Source: an uncultured Rhizobiaceae group bacterium (GTDB lineage Bacteria > Pseudomonadota > Alphaproteobacteria > Rhizobiales > Rhizobiaceae). Taken from it: DNA of 9,025 bases. Location: contig CALFBU010000135.1 in assembly GCA_937951455.1 (NCBI GenBank), forward strand, positions 1 to 9,025. The letters run 5' to 3'. Shown piece by piece: positions 1 through 7,158 of this stretch. The position numbers were made by a program, and so were the translations under genes. Each line of letters starts with the position of its first letter. The stretch's first letter is position 1. The notes beneath the pieces were generated by a model. It saw only the letters and a program-made list of their open reading frames with translations. It was not told the DNA's origin and did not search any database.

Positions 1-333
<333 letters not shown>

Positions 334-363
334 GATATTGAGATTTTTGATCGGCTTTAATAA

Positions 364-401
364 ATCAACAAAACCTTACAAGTAAGGCACTCAATGTTGA
401 T
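364..401 (-). other. Nested hairpin in the rRNA leader, close to the 16S 5' end
   Basis: ATCAACA (364-370) pairs with TGTTGAT (395-401). Inside it, CCTTAC (374-379) pairs perfectly with GTAAGG (382-387) across a two-base centre. The two stems are separated by AAA on one side and CACTCAA on the other. The structure sits about 30 nt upstream of the mature 16S end. It could help present the processing site, but this is inference from pairing alone. Confidence 0.5.
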
Positions 402-634
402 CTGGTCACGCATATATTTGCATATATTATTTGTTGATCATGGGTATGACCAACGAATTGACGAGAACATTTTTTAAACACACCTAGAACAACCGAAGTC
501 ATTCTTGGTATTTGTAACATTCTCGAAAAACGTGTCCGCCGAAGTCTCTGTTCGATATCGAAGCTGCAAAGGATTACAGCAACGTATCCAGCAGGTATTC
601 GCCAACCACGTTTCTCTTTCTTTAATTATTCAAT

Positions 635-673
635 TGTCAAAGAACTGAAACAACCGAAGCCGTTTCGATGGCT
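635..673 (-). promoter_or_regulatory. boxB/boxA-like rRNA antitermination site
   Basis: Read on the minus strand, GTTCTTTGACA (645-635) resembles the boxA element of bacterial rRNA leaders, which recruits the NusB-NusE complex to prevent premature termination. Just upstream in the transcript, AGCC (658-661) and GGCT (670-673) form a small hairpin with an 8-nt loop, placed where boxB precedes boxA in E. coli rRNA leaders. The boxA similarity is good for an alphaproteobacterium. The boxB assignment is weaker because the stem has only 4 bp. Confidence 0.6.
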
Positions 674-797
674 GAAAGACAATCCGTTTGTCTTATCAAT
701 CAACCACTGAGTTAAGCACTTAATGTGCCAATCTCTTAGGGTAACTAGAGAGCGAAGTTATTTGCCGCTTGCGGCGCCGCGCCCTCGTTGTGTTGGT

Positions 798-826
798 ATA
801 TAGTCTGGGTTAACGCCAACTGTCAA
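798..826 (-). promoter_or_regulatory. rRNA operon promoter
   Basis: On the minus strand a perfect -35 TTGACA (826-821) is followed by a 17-bp spacer and a -10 CTATAT (803-798). Transcription would start near 791. It is the only strong sigma-70-type promoter found upstream of the 16S gene, and it is backed by A/T tracts upstream. The 5' leader of about 460 nt implied by this start is a normal size for an rRNA operon. Confidence 0.82.
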
Positions 827-870
827 CGAATAATTTGAAAAAAATGCATTTTTTTTAAAGTTTTTTTTTA
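827..870 (-). promoter_or_regulatory. A/T-tract upstream (UP-like) element of the rRNA promoter
   Basis: Immediately upstream of the rRNA -35 lies an almost pure A/T stretch. It includes an 18-bp perfect palindrome of seven A, TGCA-centred, then seven T (838-855), and a run of nine T (861-869). It covers the position, about -45 to -80, where UP elements contact the RNA polymerase alpha C-terminal domains at strong rRNA promoters. Phased A-tracts also bend DNA. The role is inferred from position and composition. Confidence 0.6.
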
Positions 871-914
871 TGCCAAATTCAAATCGCAACTAAACCCCTA
901 GTTTCTTAAATAAA

Positions 915-945
915 CAGGCCTTTTTTGCCATTTTCAGGCCTTTTT
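915..945. repeat. Two direct copies of CAGGCCTTTTT, 20 bp apart
   Basis: CAGGCCTTTTT occurs at 915-925 and 935-945, a period of 20 bp or about two helical turns. Each contains the self-complementary AGGCCT, so the copies can also pair with each other across a 14-nt loop, with a short T run after the second on the plus strand. They lie between the rRNA promoter and the peptidase gene. They could be a paired protein-binding site or a weak insulating terminator; neither is shown. Confidence 0.4.
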
Positions 946-959
946 CAAATTCTATTTAT

Positions 960-988
960 TTGCACGTATCTTATCATAAAGGTATCAA
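960..988 (+). promoter_or_regulatory. Candidate promoter of the M23 peptidase gene
   Basis: TTGCAC (960-965), a 17-bp spacer and TATCAA (983-988) form the best-spaced sigma-70-like pair I found in the AT-rich stretch upstream of the peptidase gene. It would give a leader of about 78 nt. The -10 is a weak match, and AT-rich DNA yields such pairs by chance. Between 871 and 1072 I see nothing else beyond the CAGGCCTTTTT repeat and the ribosome-binding site. Confidence 0.3.
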
Positions 989-1072
989 TTTTAGCAAGAA
1001 AGGCAGTTTGCTTTACAGCGAGCCCCTTATAAAGCTAAAACTAGACAATAATCTTCGAGGAATCGCGCCAAT

Positions 1073-3049
1073 ATGGATAAAAATATTAATACAGAAGCTC
1101 GGTTCCTTGGCGAATTGCCTGCTTTATTAATCCATAAACACGCAAAGCGCCCTGAAAAGCGTCAAGTTAGCAAACGTTGGCTTGCAAGTTCTGTTTTAGT
1201 AGGTGTTACATCCTTCTTTTTAATGGGCGGTGCATTATTTGCAGCCCTTGAAGGTCGACAGCAGTTAACAATGCCTGCCCAGACTTATGATCGATCAATA
1301 ACAAATGAAAATTCTAGTGACTTAGCTGCCAAAGGAAACCACCCTAGCTTCTTTGCGCAATTACAACAAAAAGAGCCTTCCAATATTATTATGGCCTCAA
1401 CCTCAACGCGTCAGGGCGAACAGGTTATTGTCAAAGCGAAACCGTTTATGGCGATTAAGGCCTCAATGGCAACAGCCCCCATACCTAACCAGAAGTATCC
1501 TGCCTTCAATGCGCTCGATGTGTTTTCAGAATCAGGCAAAAAAGAAACCATCACAACAAGTAGCGACTTTATGTATGGTGCAGACGTAGAAAGCGAAGTT
1601 GCGCTCAATATTTTGGACTTTCCCTATGAAGAGGTTGGCAAAAAGTTCAAACCTCGCCAAAATTCCAAAGATATAAGAAGACAAGTCAGAGGTTTTGCCA
1701 GCAATCTGGATAGCAACACACCTAACATCGCTGCGATCTCCGATTTTGATTCAGATCGCTTTTCCAGTTCAGCGAATCTGAACCTGGAAACTGGCGATGT
1801 CACGATCACCGCTGAGAATGTTACCATTCTTGGGAAGGCCAATTACGAGACATATACAGGCGTTTGGTATGAAGACAGACTTATAGAAGTCCGCGCAAAT
1901 GCAAGCATTACTCAAGTTTTGGAAGCTGAAGGCCTAGGTAACGATGAAATTTTCGAAATCGTTAAAGTATTATCAAGCGATTTGGGTACGGATGTCCTGA
2001 AAAAAGGCGACACACTTCAAGCCTACTTCCAGCACGAAACTTTATCGAATGGCGACAAATTAAAAACATTGGCACGGGTCAGTGTTTTCCGTGGCGCGAC
2101 ACATCTTGTGAGCATCGCAAAACCGGATGAACCTGCTGTTGGCGATAATGCAAATACAGAAACCAAGTTTGTCTATGCGATAGAGCCTGAAAGTCCGCAG
2201 GAAATTTTCGAAGAAGTTAAAGAACAGCCTATAATTGCCGCTTCCAAACTTCCTTCCGTTTATGATGGCATTTACAGAACAGCCCTTAATGAAGGACTTA
2301 CACCTGAACTTGCGGGTTCTTTAATCAAGATAATGGCTTTTGACGTTGATTTTAGAAGTCGTGTCTCGCCCACAGACAGTTTGGAATTATTTCTCTCTTT
2401 GGAAAATGGCAAAGAAGTCCCCACTGAAGAATCAGAGATACTATATGCAGGCATTAAATTGGGTAACGTGAAACGCAAGTATTATCGCTTTAGCGATGCC
2501 GAAAGTGGCATTGTCGATTATTACGACGAAACCGGAAAAAGCTCTAAAAAATTCCTTCTTAGAAAACCCGTGCCAAATGGTAAATTCCGATCCCCTTATG
2601 GCATGCGCCGCCACCCCATTTCTAGACGCTTGAAATTACATGGCGGCGTCGATTGGTCAGCACCACGCGGCACACCCATTATTTCAGCAGGCAATGGTGT
2701 TGTTCAAAAAGCAGGCTGGAGTGGCGGTTATGGCAAACAGACCATTATTCGTCATGCCAATGGTTATGAAACAAGTTATTCTCACCAAACAGCATATGCA
2801 AAAGGCGTAAGGCCAGGCGCCAGAGTACGCCAAGGACAGGTTATCGGTTTTGTCGGCTCTACGGGTTATTCAACGGGTCCACACTTGCATTACGAAGTGA
2901 AGGTAAACGGCAATAGAGTTGATCCCATGCGAATCAGATTGCCAAAAGGCAAAGTGCTTAAAGATGCAGAGCTGGAAAGGTTCTTGGCAGAAAAAGCGCG
3001 AATCGACCAATTGGTTAATCCAAGTAGCCCAGAGTTAGCGCTCAATTAA
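1073..3049 (+). CDS. Membrane-anchored M23 family zinc endopeptidase (peptidoglycan hydrolase), RgsM/MepM-like
   Basis: This 658-residue protein should cut peptide cross-links in the cell wall. A basic cytoplasmic N-terminus (K22-R35) precedes one membrane helix (about 36-59), placing the rest in the periplasm. Residues 60-260 are a long polar linker without a recognised domain. About 266-350 resembles the LysM-like domain and 395-495 the connecting domain of MepM-type peptidases. The M23 domain spans about 497-625: HGGVD supplies H523 and D527, YSH gives H571, and HLH gives H604 and H606. All metal and catalytic positions are present, so it should be active. A GAGG ribosome-binding site (1057-1060) precedes the ATG. 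Its place beside clpB and its architecture suggest the RgsM group, M23 peptidases needed for polar growth in Sinorhizobium. Orthology is inferred, not tested. Confidence 0.9.
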   Translation: MDKNINTEARFLGELPALLIHKHAKRPEKRQVSKRWLASSVLVGVTSFFLMGGALFAALEGRQQLTMPAQTYDRSITNENSSDLAAKGNHPSFFAQLQQKEPSNIIMASTSTRQGEQVIVKAKPFMAIKASMATAPIPNQKYPAFNALDVFSESGKKETITTSSDFMYGADVESEVALNILDFPYEEVGKKFKPRQNSKDIRRQVRGFASNLDSNTPNIAAISDFDSDRFSSSANLNLETGDVTITAENVTILGKANYETYTGVWYEDRLIEVRANASITQVLEAEGLGNDEIFEIVKVLSSDLGTDVLKKGDTLQAYFQHETLSNGDKLKTLARVSVFRGATHLVSIAKPDEPAVGDNANTETKFVYAIEPESPQEIFEEVKEQPIIAASKLPSVYDGIYRTALNEGLTPELAGSLIKIMAFDVDFRSRVSPTDSLELFLSLENGKEVPTEESEILYAGIKLGNVKRKYYRFSDAESGIVDYYDETGKSSKKFLLRKPVPNGKFRSPYGMRRHPISRRLKLHGGVDWSAPRGTPIISAGNGVVQKAGWSGGYGKQTIIRHANGYETSYSHQTAYAKGVRPGARVRQGQVIGFVGSTGYSTGPHLHYEVKVNGNRVDPMRIRLPKGKVLKDAELERFLAEKARIDQLVNPSSPELALN

Positions 3050-3064
3050 ACCGACGCTTTCACC

Positions 3065-3433
3065 TCAGGCAAACTCAAGACCCAATTCCTTTTGGCGTTT
3101 TTTTGTTAAGTTGAGTGCTGCCAACTTGTGAGACTCGCGAAGATAGAGTTTTAAATCTTCTTTGCTCAAGCTTTCATCACTGGTCATTTGTATCCACTTC
3201 ATGCCACGCGCTGCAAAATATGGCGCAGGTCTTAAACCTGGCTGATGTTTCATGATTTCATAACTATGTGGTGAACACTTGAAAGTGACGTAAGGATCTT
3301 CATCTTTTGACCAGCCGCCAATGGCAAAGACTTTTTCACCAACTTTCCAAACGTGCGCTCCGCCCCACTGGATAACCTTATGGGTCGCCGGCAGGGAGGA
3401 GCAGAATATATTGAATTCCAAATAAGTAATCAT
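3065..3433 (-). CDS. MmcQ/YjbR family protein
   Basis: A 122-residue protein of the MmcQ/YjbR family: small, single-domain proteins with a CyaY-like fold, often annotated as DNA-binding although no precise cellular role is established. Family hallmarks are the segment WGGAHVWKVGEKVFA (23-37), the following strand IGGW, FKCSP (51-55), and PGLRPAPYFAARGMKW (65-80) with its conserved proline-rich turn. The length is normal and there is no signal peptide or membrane segment, so it should be cytoplasmic. The ATG has a weak AGGC ribosome-binding site 5 nt upstream. It lies 60 bp downstream of clpB on the same strand, behind a hairpin, so it may be reached by clpB read-through. Its 3' end converges on the M23 gene with 15 bp between stops. 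I see no clear terminator for either gene there. Confidence 0.85.
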   Translation of the reverse strand: MITYLEFNIFCSSLPATHKVIQWGGAHVWKVGEKVFAIGGWSKDEDPYVTFKCSPHSYEIMKHQPGLRPAPYFAARGMKWIQMTSDESLSKEDLKLYLRESHKLAALNLTKKRQKELGLEFA

Positions 3434-3480
3434 AATGTGCCTATCAAATCACTTGCCTCGTAAGTCAATAAGATAGACAC

Positions 3481-3508
3481 AAGTCTGCGGCAATCAAGCC
3501 GCAGATTT
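3481..3508 (-). terminator. Strong hairpin across the clpB stop codon, possible 3'-end or attenuating terminator
   Basis: TCTGCGGC (3484-3491) and GCCGCAGA (3498-3505) form an 8-bp perfect GC-rich stem with a 6-nt loop. A G-U and two A-U pairs can extend it to 3481-3508. The clpB stop codon (3494-3496) lies in the loop. On the minus strand the stem is followed by CTTGTGTCTATCTTATT, which is U-rich but not a clean U-tract. It may therefore terminate only partly, or protect the clpB mRNA end. Confidence 0.45.
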
Positions 3509-6118
3509 ATGATCATCAGGTTTTTGGTTTGAAACCGCACCTTTTATCAGGAGTTTGTCATTGGAAGCCAAAACCTTGACGCGCATTCCATCTGTAATTT
3601 CTCCAGACAAAATTTTCTCGGCCAATAAGTCTTGCAACTCGGATTGAATGACACGCTTTAGAGGTCTTGCACCATAAGCAGGTTCATAACCACGTTCAGC
3701 CAACCACTCTATCGCCTCATCTTCCAGATCAAGTTCAATGCGACGATCTTCCAACAAGTCTCTCAAATGGCGCAACTGGATTTCAACAATGCCAGCCATG
3801 TCAGTTTTCTTGAGCCGTTCAAAGAGTACGACTTCATCTATCCGGTTCAAGAACTCAGGACGGAATGAGGCGCGAACAACTTCCATGACGCTATCGCGAA
3901 CGGTTGAAACATTCTCATCATCATTAAGCGCCACCAAAAACTCGGCACCCATGTTTGATGTCATCACGATCATCGTATTTGAAAAATCAACCGTACGACT
4001 TTGCCCATCCGTCAAGCGCCCGTCATCCAACACCTGCAAAAGCACATTGAACACATCCGGATGTGCCTTTTCGATCTCATCAAACAGGATCACCTGATAA
4101 GGTCTGCGACGCACACTCTCTGTAAGCGCGCCACCTTCGTCATAACCGACATAACCTGGAGGCGCACCGATAAGACGAGCAACCGAATGTTTTTCCATAT
4201 ATTCTGACATATCAATGCGAAGCATGGCGCTTTCATCATCAAAGAGAAAATCTGCCAAGGCTTTCGTAAGTTCGGTCTTGCCAACTCCTGTTGGCCCAAG
4301 GAACATGAAAGAACCAATCGGTCTGGACGGATCTTGCAAACCTGCCCGCGAACGACGCACCGCTTTTGAGACCGCTTGCACAGCCTTTCCTTGACCGACA
4401 ACTTGTTTGGCAAGTTCATCTTCCATACGCAAAAGCTTGTCACGTTCACCTTCCAGCATTTTATCAACCGGAATACCCGTCCAGCGAGAAACCACATGGG
4501 CAATATGATCAGGCATGACAGTCTCTTCAACCATCGAAGCCACATCTTCGCCTTGCTCGGCATCTTCGATTTCAGCAATTTGTTTTTCAAGCGCTGGAAT
4601 AGTGCCATAGGCTAACTCTCCTGCTTTACCCAAATCGCCCATGCGTTGCGCTTGCTCAAGCTCATTGCGAGCTTGATCCAAATGCTCTTTCAGATTTTGC
4701 GCACCAGAAAGACGGTTCTTTTCTTTTTCCCAGCGTGTCGTAAGCACATCGGCTTTTTCCTGAAGCTGCGCAAGTTCATCTTCGAGCGCCACAAGGCGTT
4801 CTTTGGATGCATTGTCAGTTTCTTTCAAAAGTGCTTCGCGCTCAATTTTCAACTGGATCAATCGACGATCAATTTCGTCCAGCTCTTCCGGTTTGGAATC
4901 CACCTGCATGCGAAGACGTGATGCCGCCTCATCCATCAAGTCAATTGCCTTGTCTGGCAAGAACCTGTCCGTGATATAGCGGTTTGATAAATTTGCAGCA
5001 GATACAAGCGCGGAATCGCTGATGCGAATACCGTGATGCACTTCGTATTTTTCCTTGATGCCGCGCAGGATTGAAACCGTATCTGCAACATCAGGCTCGC
5101 TCACAAATACTGGCTGGAAACGACGTGCAAGCGCTGCATCTTTTTCCACGTGTTTGCGATATTCGTTCAATGTGGTCGCACCAACGCAATGCAGTTCACC
5201 ACGCGCAAGCGCCGGTTTTAACAAGTTGGAAGCATCCATGGATCCTTCAGAAGCACCTGCACCCACTAGGGTATGCATTTCATCAATGAATAAAATGATT
5301 TTGCCACTTGCAGACTGAACTTCTGACAGAACAGCCTTCAAGCGTTCTTCAAATTCGCCACGATATTTTGCACCAGCAATCAAAGCCCCCATGTCGAGTG
5401 ACAAGAGTTGCTTGTCTTTAAGGGATTCTGGCACGTCACCATTAATGATACGCAGCGCCAAACCTTCAGCAATAGCAGTTTTGCCAACGCCTGGCTCACC
5501 AATGAGAACCGGATTGTTTTTTGTACGTCTCGAAAGAACCTGAATGGAACGTCTGATTTCTTCATCACGCCCAATGACAGGATCAAGCCGCCCTTCTTTT
5601 GCATCAGCGGTAAGATCACGCGCATATTTCTTTAACGCATCATAAGCAGATTCCGCACTGGCACTATCCGCGGTACGGCCTTTTCTGATCTCTTCGATTG
5701 CACCATTAAGCACCTTTGGCTCAACACCACCTGCTTTAAGGTGTTTAGCAGTTGGTGATTTTGCATCCAAAGTCATCGCTAGCAACATGCGCTCAACGGA
5801 TACAAAACTGTCACCCGCCTTGGTTGCAGCTTTTTCAGCTTGCTCAAACAGCTTGGCTATATCGCTTGATAAGTAAAGTTGGCCACTACCGCCTGAAACG
5901 CTTGGTTGTGCTTCCAATGTATTATTTATGGATTGGCGTACGGCCTTGATGTTTCCACCAGCTTTTTCGATTAAGCCAGCACAAAGACCTTCACTGTCAT
6001 CCAGCAAAACCTTTAAAACATGCTCTGGAATAAATTGTTGATGCCCTTGAGACAAGGCGCCTGTTTGGGCTGACTGGATGAAGCCTTTCATCCGATCTGT
6101 ATATTTTTCGATATCCAT
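3494..6118 (-). CDS. clpB: ATP-dependent disaggregase ClpB (Hsp100)
   Basis: ClpB is a hexameric cytoplasmic AAA+ chaperone that threads aggregated proteins through its pore, working with DnaK. The 874-residue product has the full layout: Clp N-terminal repeats (about 1-145); first AAA+ domain with Walker A GEPGVGKT (207-214), pore loop KYRGE (251-255) and Walker B LFIDE (276-280); the coiled-coil M domain (about 410-530) that binds DnaK; and a second AAA+ domain with Walker A GPTGVGKT (608-615), pore loop GYVGY (655-659) and Walker B LFDE (678-681). The M domain separates it from ClpA and ClpC. The frame is open upstream to an ATG at 6184, but I chose 6118: an AGGAGT site (6130-6125) lies 6 nt upstream, and the protein then starts [10 protein letters not shown], as in other ClpBs. 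All key residues are intact. Confidence 0.98.
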   Translation of the reverse strand: MDIEKYTDRMKGFIQSAQTGALSQGHQQFIPEHVLKVLLDDSEGLCAGLIEKAGGNIKAVRQSINNTLEAQPSVSGGSGQLYLSSDIAKLFEQAEKAATKAGDSFVSVERMLLAMTLDAKSPTAKHLKAGGVEPKVLNGAIEEIRKGRTADSASAESAYDALKKYARDLTADAKEGRLDPVIGRDEEIRRSIQVLSRRTKNNPVLIGEPGVGKTAIAEGLALRIINGDVPESLKDKQLLSLDMGALIAGAKYRGEFEERLKAVLSEVQSASGKIILFIDEMHTLVGAGASEGSMDASNLLKPALARGELHCVGATTLNEYRKHVEKDAALARRFQPVFVSEPDVADTVSILRGIKEKYEVHHGIRISDSALVSAANLSNRYITDRFLPDKAIDLMDEAASRLRMQVDSKPEELDEIDRRLIQLKIEREALLKETDNASKERLVALEDELAQLQEKADVLTTRWEKEKNRLSGAQNLKEHLDQARNELEQAQRMGDLGKAGELAYGTIPALEKQIAEIEDAEQGEDVASMVEETVMPDHIAHVVSRWTGIPVDKMLEGERDKLLRMEDELAKQVVGQGKAVQAVSKAVRRSRAGLQDPSRPIGSFMFLGPTGVGKTELTKALADFLFDDESAMLRIDMSEYMEKHSVARLIGAPPGYVGYDEGGALTESVRRRPYQVILFDEIEKAHPDVFNVLLQVLDDGRLTDGQSRTVDFSNTMIVMTSNMGAEFLVALNDDENVSTVRDSVMEVVRASFRPEFLNRIDEVVLFERLKKTDMAGIVEIQLRHLRDLLEDRRIELDLEDEAIEWLAERGYEPAYGARPLKRVIQSELQDLLAEKILSGEITDGMRVKVLASNDKLLIKGAVSNQKPDDHKSAA

Positions 6119-6143
6119 CGTTAAACTCCTATAGATTCCCTGC

Positions 6144-6202
6144 CCGCTTAGCAGCACAAGAAATACGTTTTGAAATTTCAACACCTGACTAAGCAGCGTA
6201 TT
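6144..6202 (-). promoter_or_regulatory. Structured 5' leader of clpB (pseudoknot-order pairing)
   Basis: In the predicted clpB leader RNA, AAUACG (6202-6197) pairs with CGUAUU (6167-6162), and the adjoining CUGCUUAG (6196-6189) pairs with CUAAGCGG (6151-6144, one G-U). The order of the arms makes the two stems cross. They can therefore form an H-type pseudoknot or two mutually exclusive hairpins. A 12-bp palindrome, TTGAAATTTCAA (6170-6181), sits between them. Neither stem covers the ribosome-binding site (6125-6130). Regulation is only inferred. Confidence 0.35.
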
Positions 6203-6212
6203 GTTACGAATG

Positions 6213-6241
6213 ATATGGGAATTGATTTAGGAAGTTAAAAG
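6213..6241 (-). promoter_or_regulatory. Candidate RpoH (heat-shock sigma) promoter of clpB
   Basis: On the minus strand CCCATAT (6219-6213) exactly matches the sigma-32 -10 consensus CCCATNT. Fifteen bases upstream is CTTTTAA (6241-6235), a partial match to the -35 CTTGAAA. Start near 6206 would give a leader of about 88 nt. It lies just past the upstream gene's terminator, and clpB is a typical RpoH target. The imperfect -35 keeps confidence moderate. Confidence 0.45.
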
Positions 6242-6268
6242 AGCCTAAGGCGATATTCGTCTATGTGC

Positions 6269-6295
6269 AAAAAAAGGGAGCGAATTGCTCCCTTT
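6269..6295 (-). terminator. Rho-independent terminator of the DUF4167 gene
   Basis: AAAGGGAGC (minus-strand arm at 6295-6287) pairs perfectly with GCTCCCTTT (6281-6273) around a 5-nt loop, followed on the minus strand by an uninterrupted T run (6275-6269). It begins 27 bases past the DUF4167 stop and upstream of the clpB promoter, so it ends the prfA-prmC-DUF4167 side and leaves clpB as its own unit. The plus strand lacks a T run, so it acts in one direction only. Confidence 0.88.
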
Positions 6296-6321
6296 AAAAA
6301 CCTTAAAATTAAAATGGCTTA

Positions 6322-6921
6322 TTAGCCTTCTTCAGCAACCATGCCGCCTAAAAGACTGTCGGGCAATTTTGCTGCATCTTCTGAAATAACTTCCGGATCA
6401 ATAGTCGTTTCATCTGACTTGGCAGAGGCGGACTTTTCATCGTTAGAGTTTTCAGCAACAGGCTGTTTTCTAGGTCTGCGTGTGCGAGTATTCTTGCGCT
6501 CTTTAGGTACGCTTTCGTCTTTTTGATTGTCCTCAGAAGACTCATCCCTACCATTTGACTTTGCTTCTACTGCATCATTTTCGTTGTTGTTATTGTCTGA
6601 AGCATCTTCACCAGATTCTTCTTGATCAGCCTGTCTTTTCTCAGCAATTTCAGCAGCACGTGCATCTGATTGCTGTTGAGCAGCTGCAACAATGCGATTG
6701 TAATGTTCCGCGTGCTGCAAATAGTTTTCCGCAATCACACGGTCACCATTAGACAAGGCATCACGTGCCAAGGTTGAATATTTTTCTGCAATATGGCCTG
6801 CATTACCACGAATTTTCACATCCGGCCCGTTACTTTCAAAGTTACGGCTCATTGGATTTTGTGGCTTGCGGCCTCTGCCACGTGATCTGGATTTTTGGTT
6901 TGATGGTCTCATGGACTGCAT
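6322..6921 (-). CDS. DUF4167 domain protein, basic N-terminus and acidic tail, function unknown
   Basis: The conserved block at residues 27-82 (from RNFESNGPDVKIRG to AENYLQHAEHYNRIVAAAQ) identifies the alphaproteobacterial DUF4167 family. Before it comes a basic RG-rich stretch (RSRGRGRK, 12-19). After it come a helical Q/A/R-rich segment (83-100), an acidic Asn/Asp/Glu-rich region (101-138), a second basic patch (ERKNTRTRRPRK, 141-152) and a short conserved-looking end (LPDSLLGG, 187-193). There is no signal peptide or membrane helix. The make-up suggests a nucleic-acid-binding, partly disordered protein; that is inference. The start is uncertain: the ATG at 6912 gives the family-typical MRP start, while an AGGG (6928-6925) sits 3 nt before the 6921 start and 12 nt before the 6912 start. 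It follows prmC with a 261-bp gap and ends at a strong terminator. Confidence 0.88.
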   Translation of the reverse strand: MQSMRPSNQKSRSRGRGRKPQNPMSRNFESNGPDVKIRGNAGHIAEKYSTLARDALSNGDRVIAENYLQHAEHYNRIVAAAQQQSDARAAEIAEKRQADQEESGEDASDNNNNENDAVEAKSNGRDESSEDNQKDESVPKERKNTRTRRPRKQPVAENSNDEKSASAKSDETTIDPEVISEDAAKLPDSLLGGMVAEEG

Positions 6922-6947
6922 ATGCCCTATACTTTAATCGTAATTTG

Positions 6948-6959
6948 CCTGTAAACAGG
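6948..6959. repeat. Perfect inverted repeat CCTGTAAACAGG upstream of the DUF4167 gene
   Basis: CCTGT and ACAGG are perfect complements across an AA centre. As RNA the loop would be too tight for a good hairpin, so a dimeric regulator's half-sites are the likelier reading. No specific regulator can be named from this motif, and a 5-bp half-site can arise by chance. Confidence 0.3.
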
Positions 6960-7158
6960 ATTTTGAATTGAATGTGGAATTTAAGATTTCGCTATAAAGC
7001 CCTTCAATATCGGCACTCCGTTCTGCCCCCTGACAGTTATCATCTTGATATGAACGGAAAATCGAATCTTCGCACTCAGCGTTTGCTCGATGTTTAACAG
7101 TTAGCCGTTTAGGCCTTAGATGCCAAGCCTTTTCTTCTTTTCAAGCTTAATAATCAAT

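Larger units (their letters stand above)
334..791 (-). other. Transcribed leader of the rRNA operon (pre-16S 5' region), no gene
   Basis: About 460 bases lie between the predicted rRNA transcription start (near 791) and the mature 16S 5' end. I see no convincing open reading frame or tRNA here. From the promoter side it holds a GC-rich cluster at 764-780 with alternating GCCGC/GCGGC arms that can form competing short hairpins. Next come a boxB/boxA-like site (635-673), a nested hairpin (364-401) and a GCATATATT tandem pair (410-428). The 10-mer ACAACCGAAG (plus-strand reading) occurs at 489-498 and 650-659. Such leaders normally carry antitermination signals and the 5' arm of the RNase III processing stem. 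The 3' arm is outside the window, so that stem cannot be drawn. Confidence 0.7.

Noticed and set aside
622..640. Second rRNA promoter, using the TTGACA inside the boxA region
   Set aside because: No acceptable -10 lies at 16-18 bp, and the hexamer is explained by the boxA motif.
3050..3110. Terminator between the convergent M23 and MmcQ-family genes, suggested by the T run near 3099-3106
   Set aside because: No stable hairpin precedes the T run on the plus strand, and the T run lies inside the MmcQ-family coding region, where it encodes lysines.
3434..3493. Promoter for the MmcQ-family gene (TTGACT, 16 bp, TGATAG on the minus strand)
   Set aside because: The -10 overlaps the ribosome-binding site and the start would fall at the initiation codon. 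Read-through from clpB is simpler.
3494..6118. Several open frames of 65-172 codons antisense to or out of frame with clpB, and similar ones opposite prmC and prfA
   Set aside because: They are shadow frames of strongly conserved genes, with residue make-up unlike real proteins and no convincing ribosome-binding sites or family motifs.
6119..6184. 22-residue N-terminal extension of ClpB from an upstream in-frame ATG at 6184
   Set aside because: The strong AGGAGT ribosome-binding site serves the ATG at 6118, the extension is unlike ClpB N-termini, and it would cover the leader and its palindrome. The frame is open there by chance.
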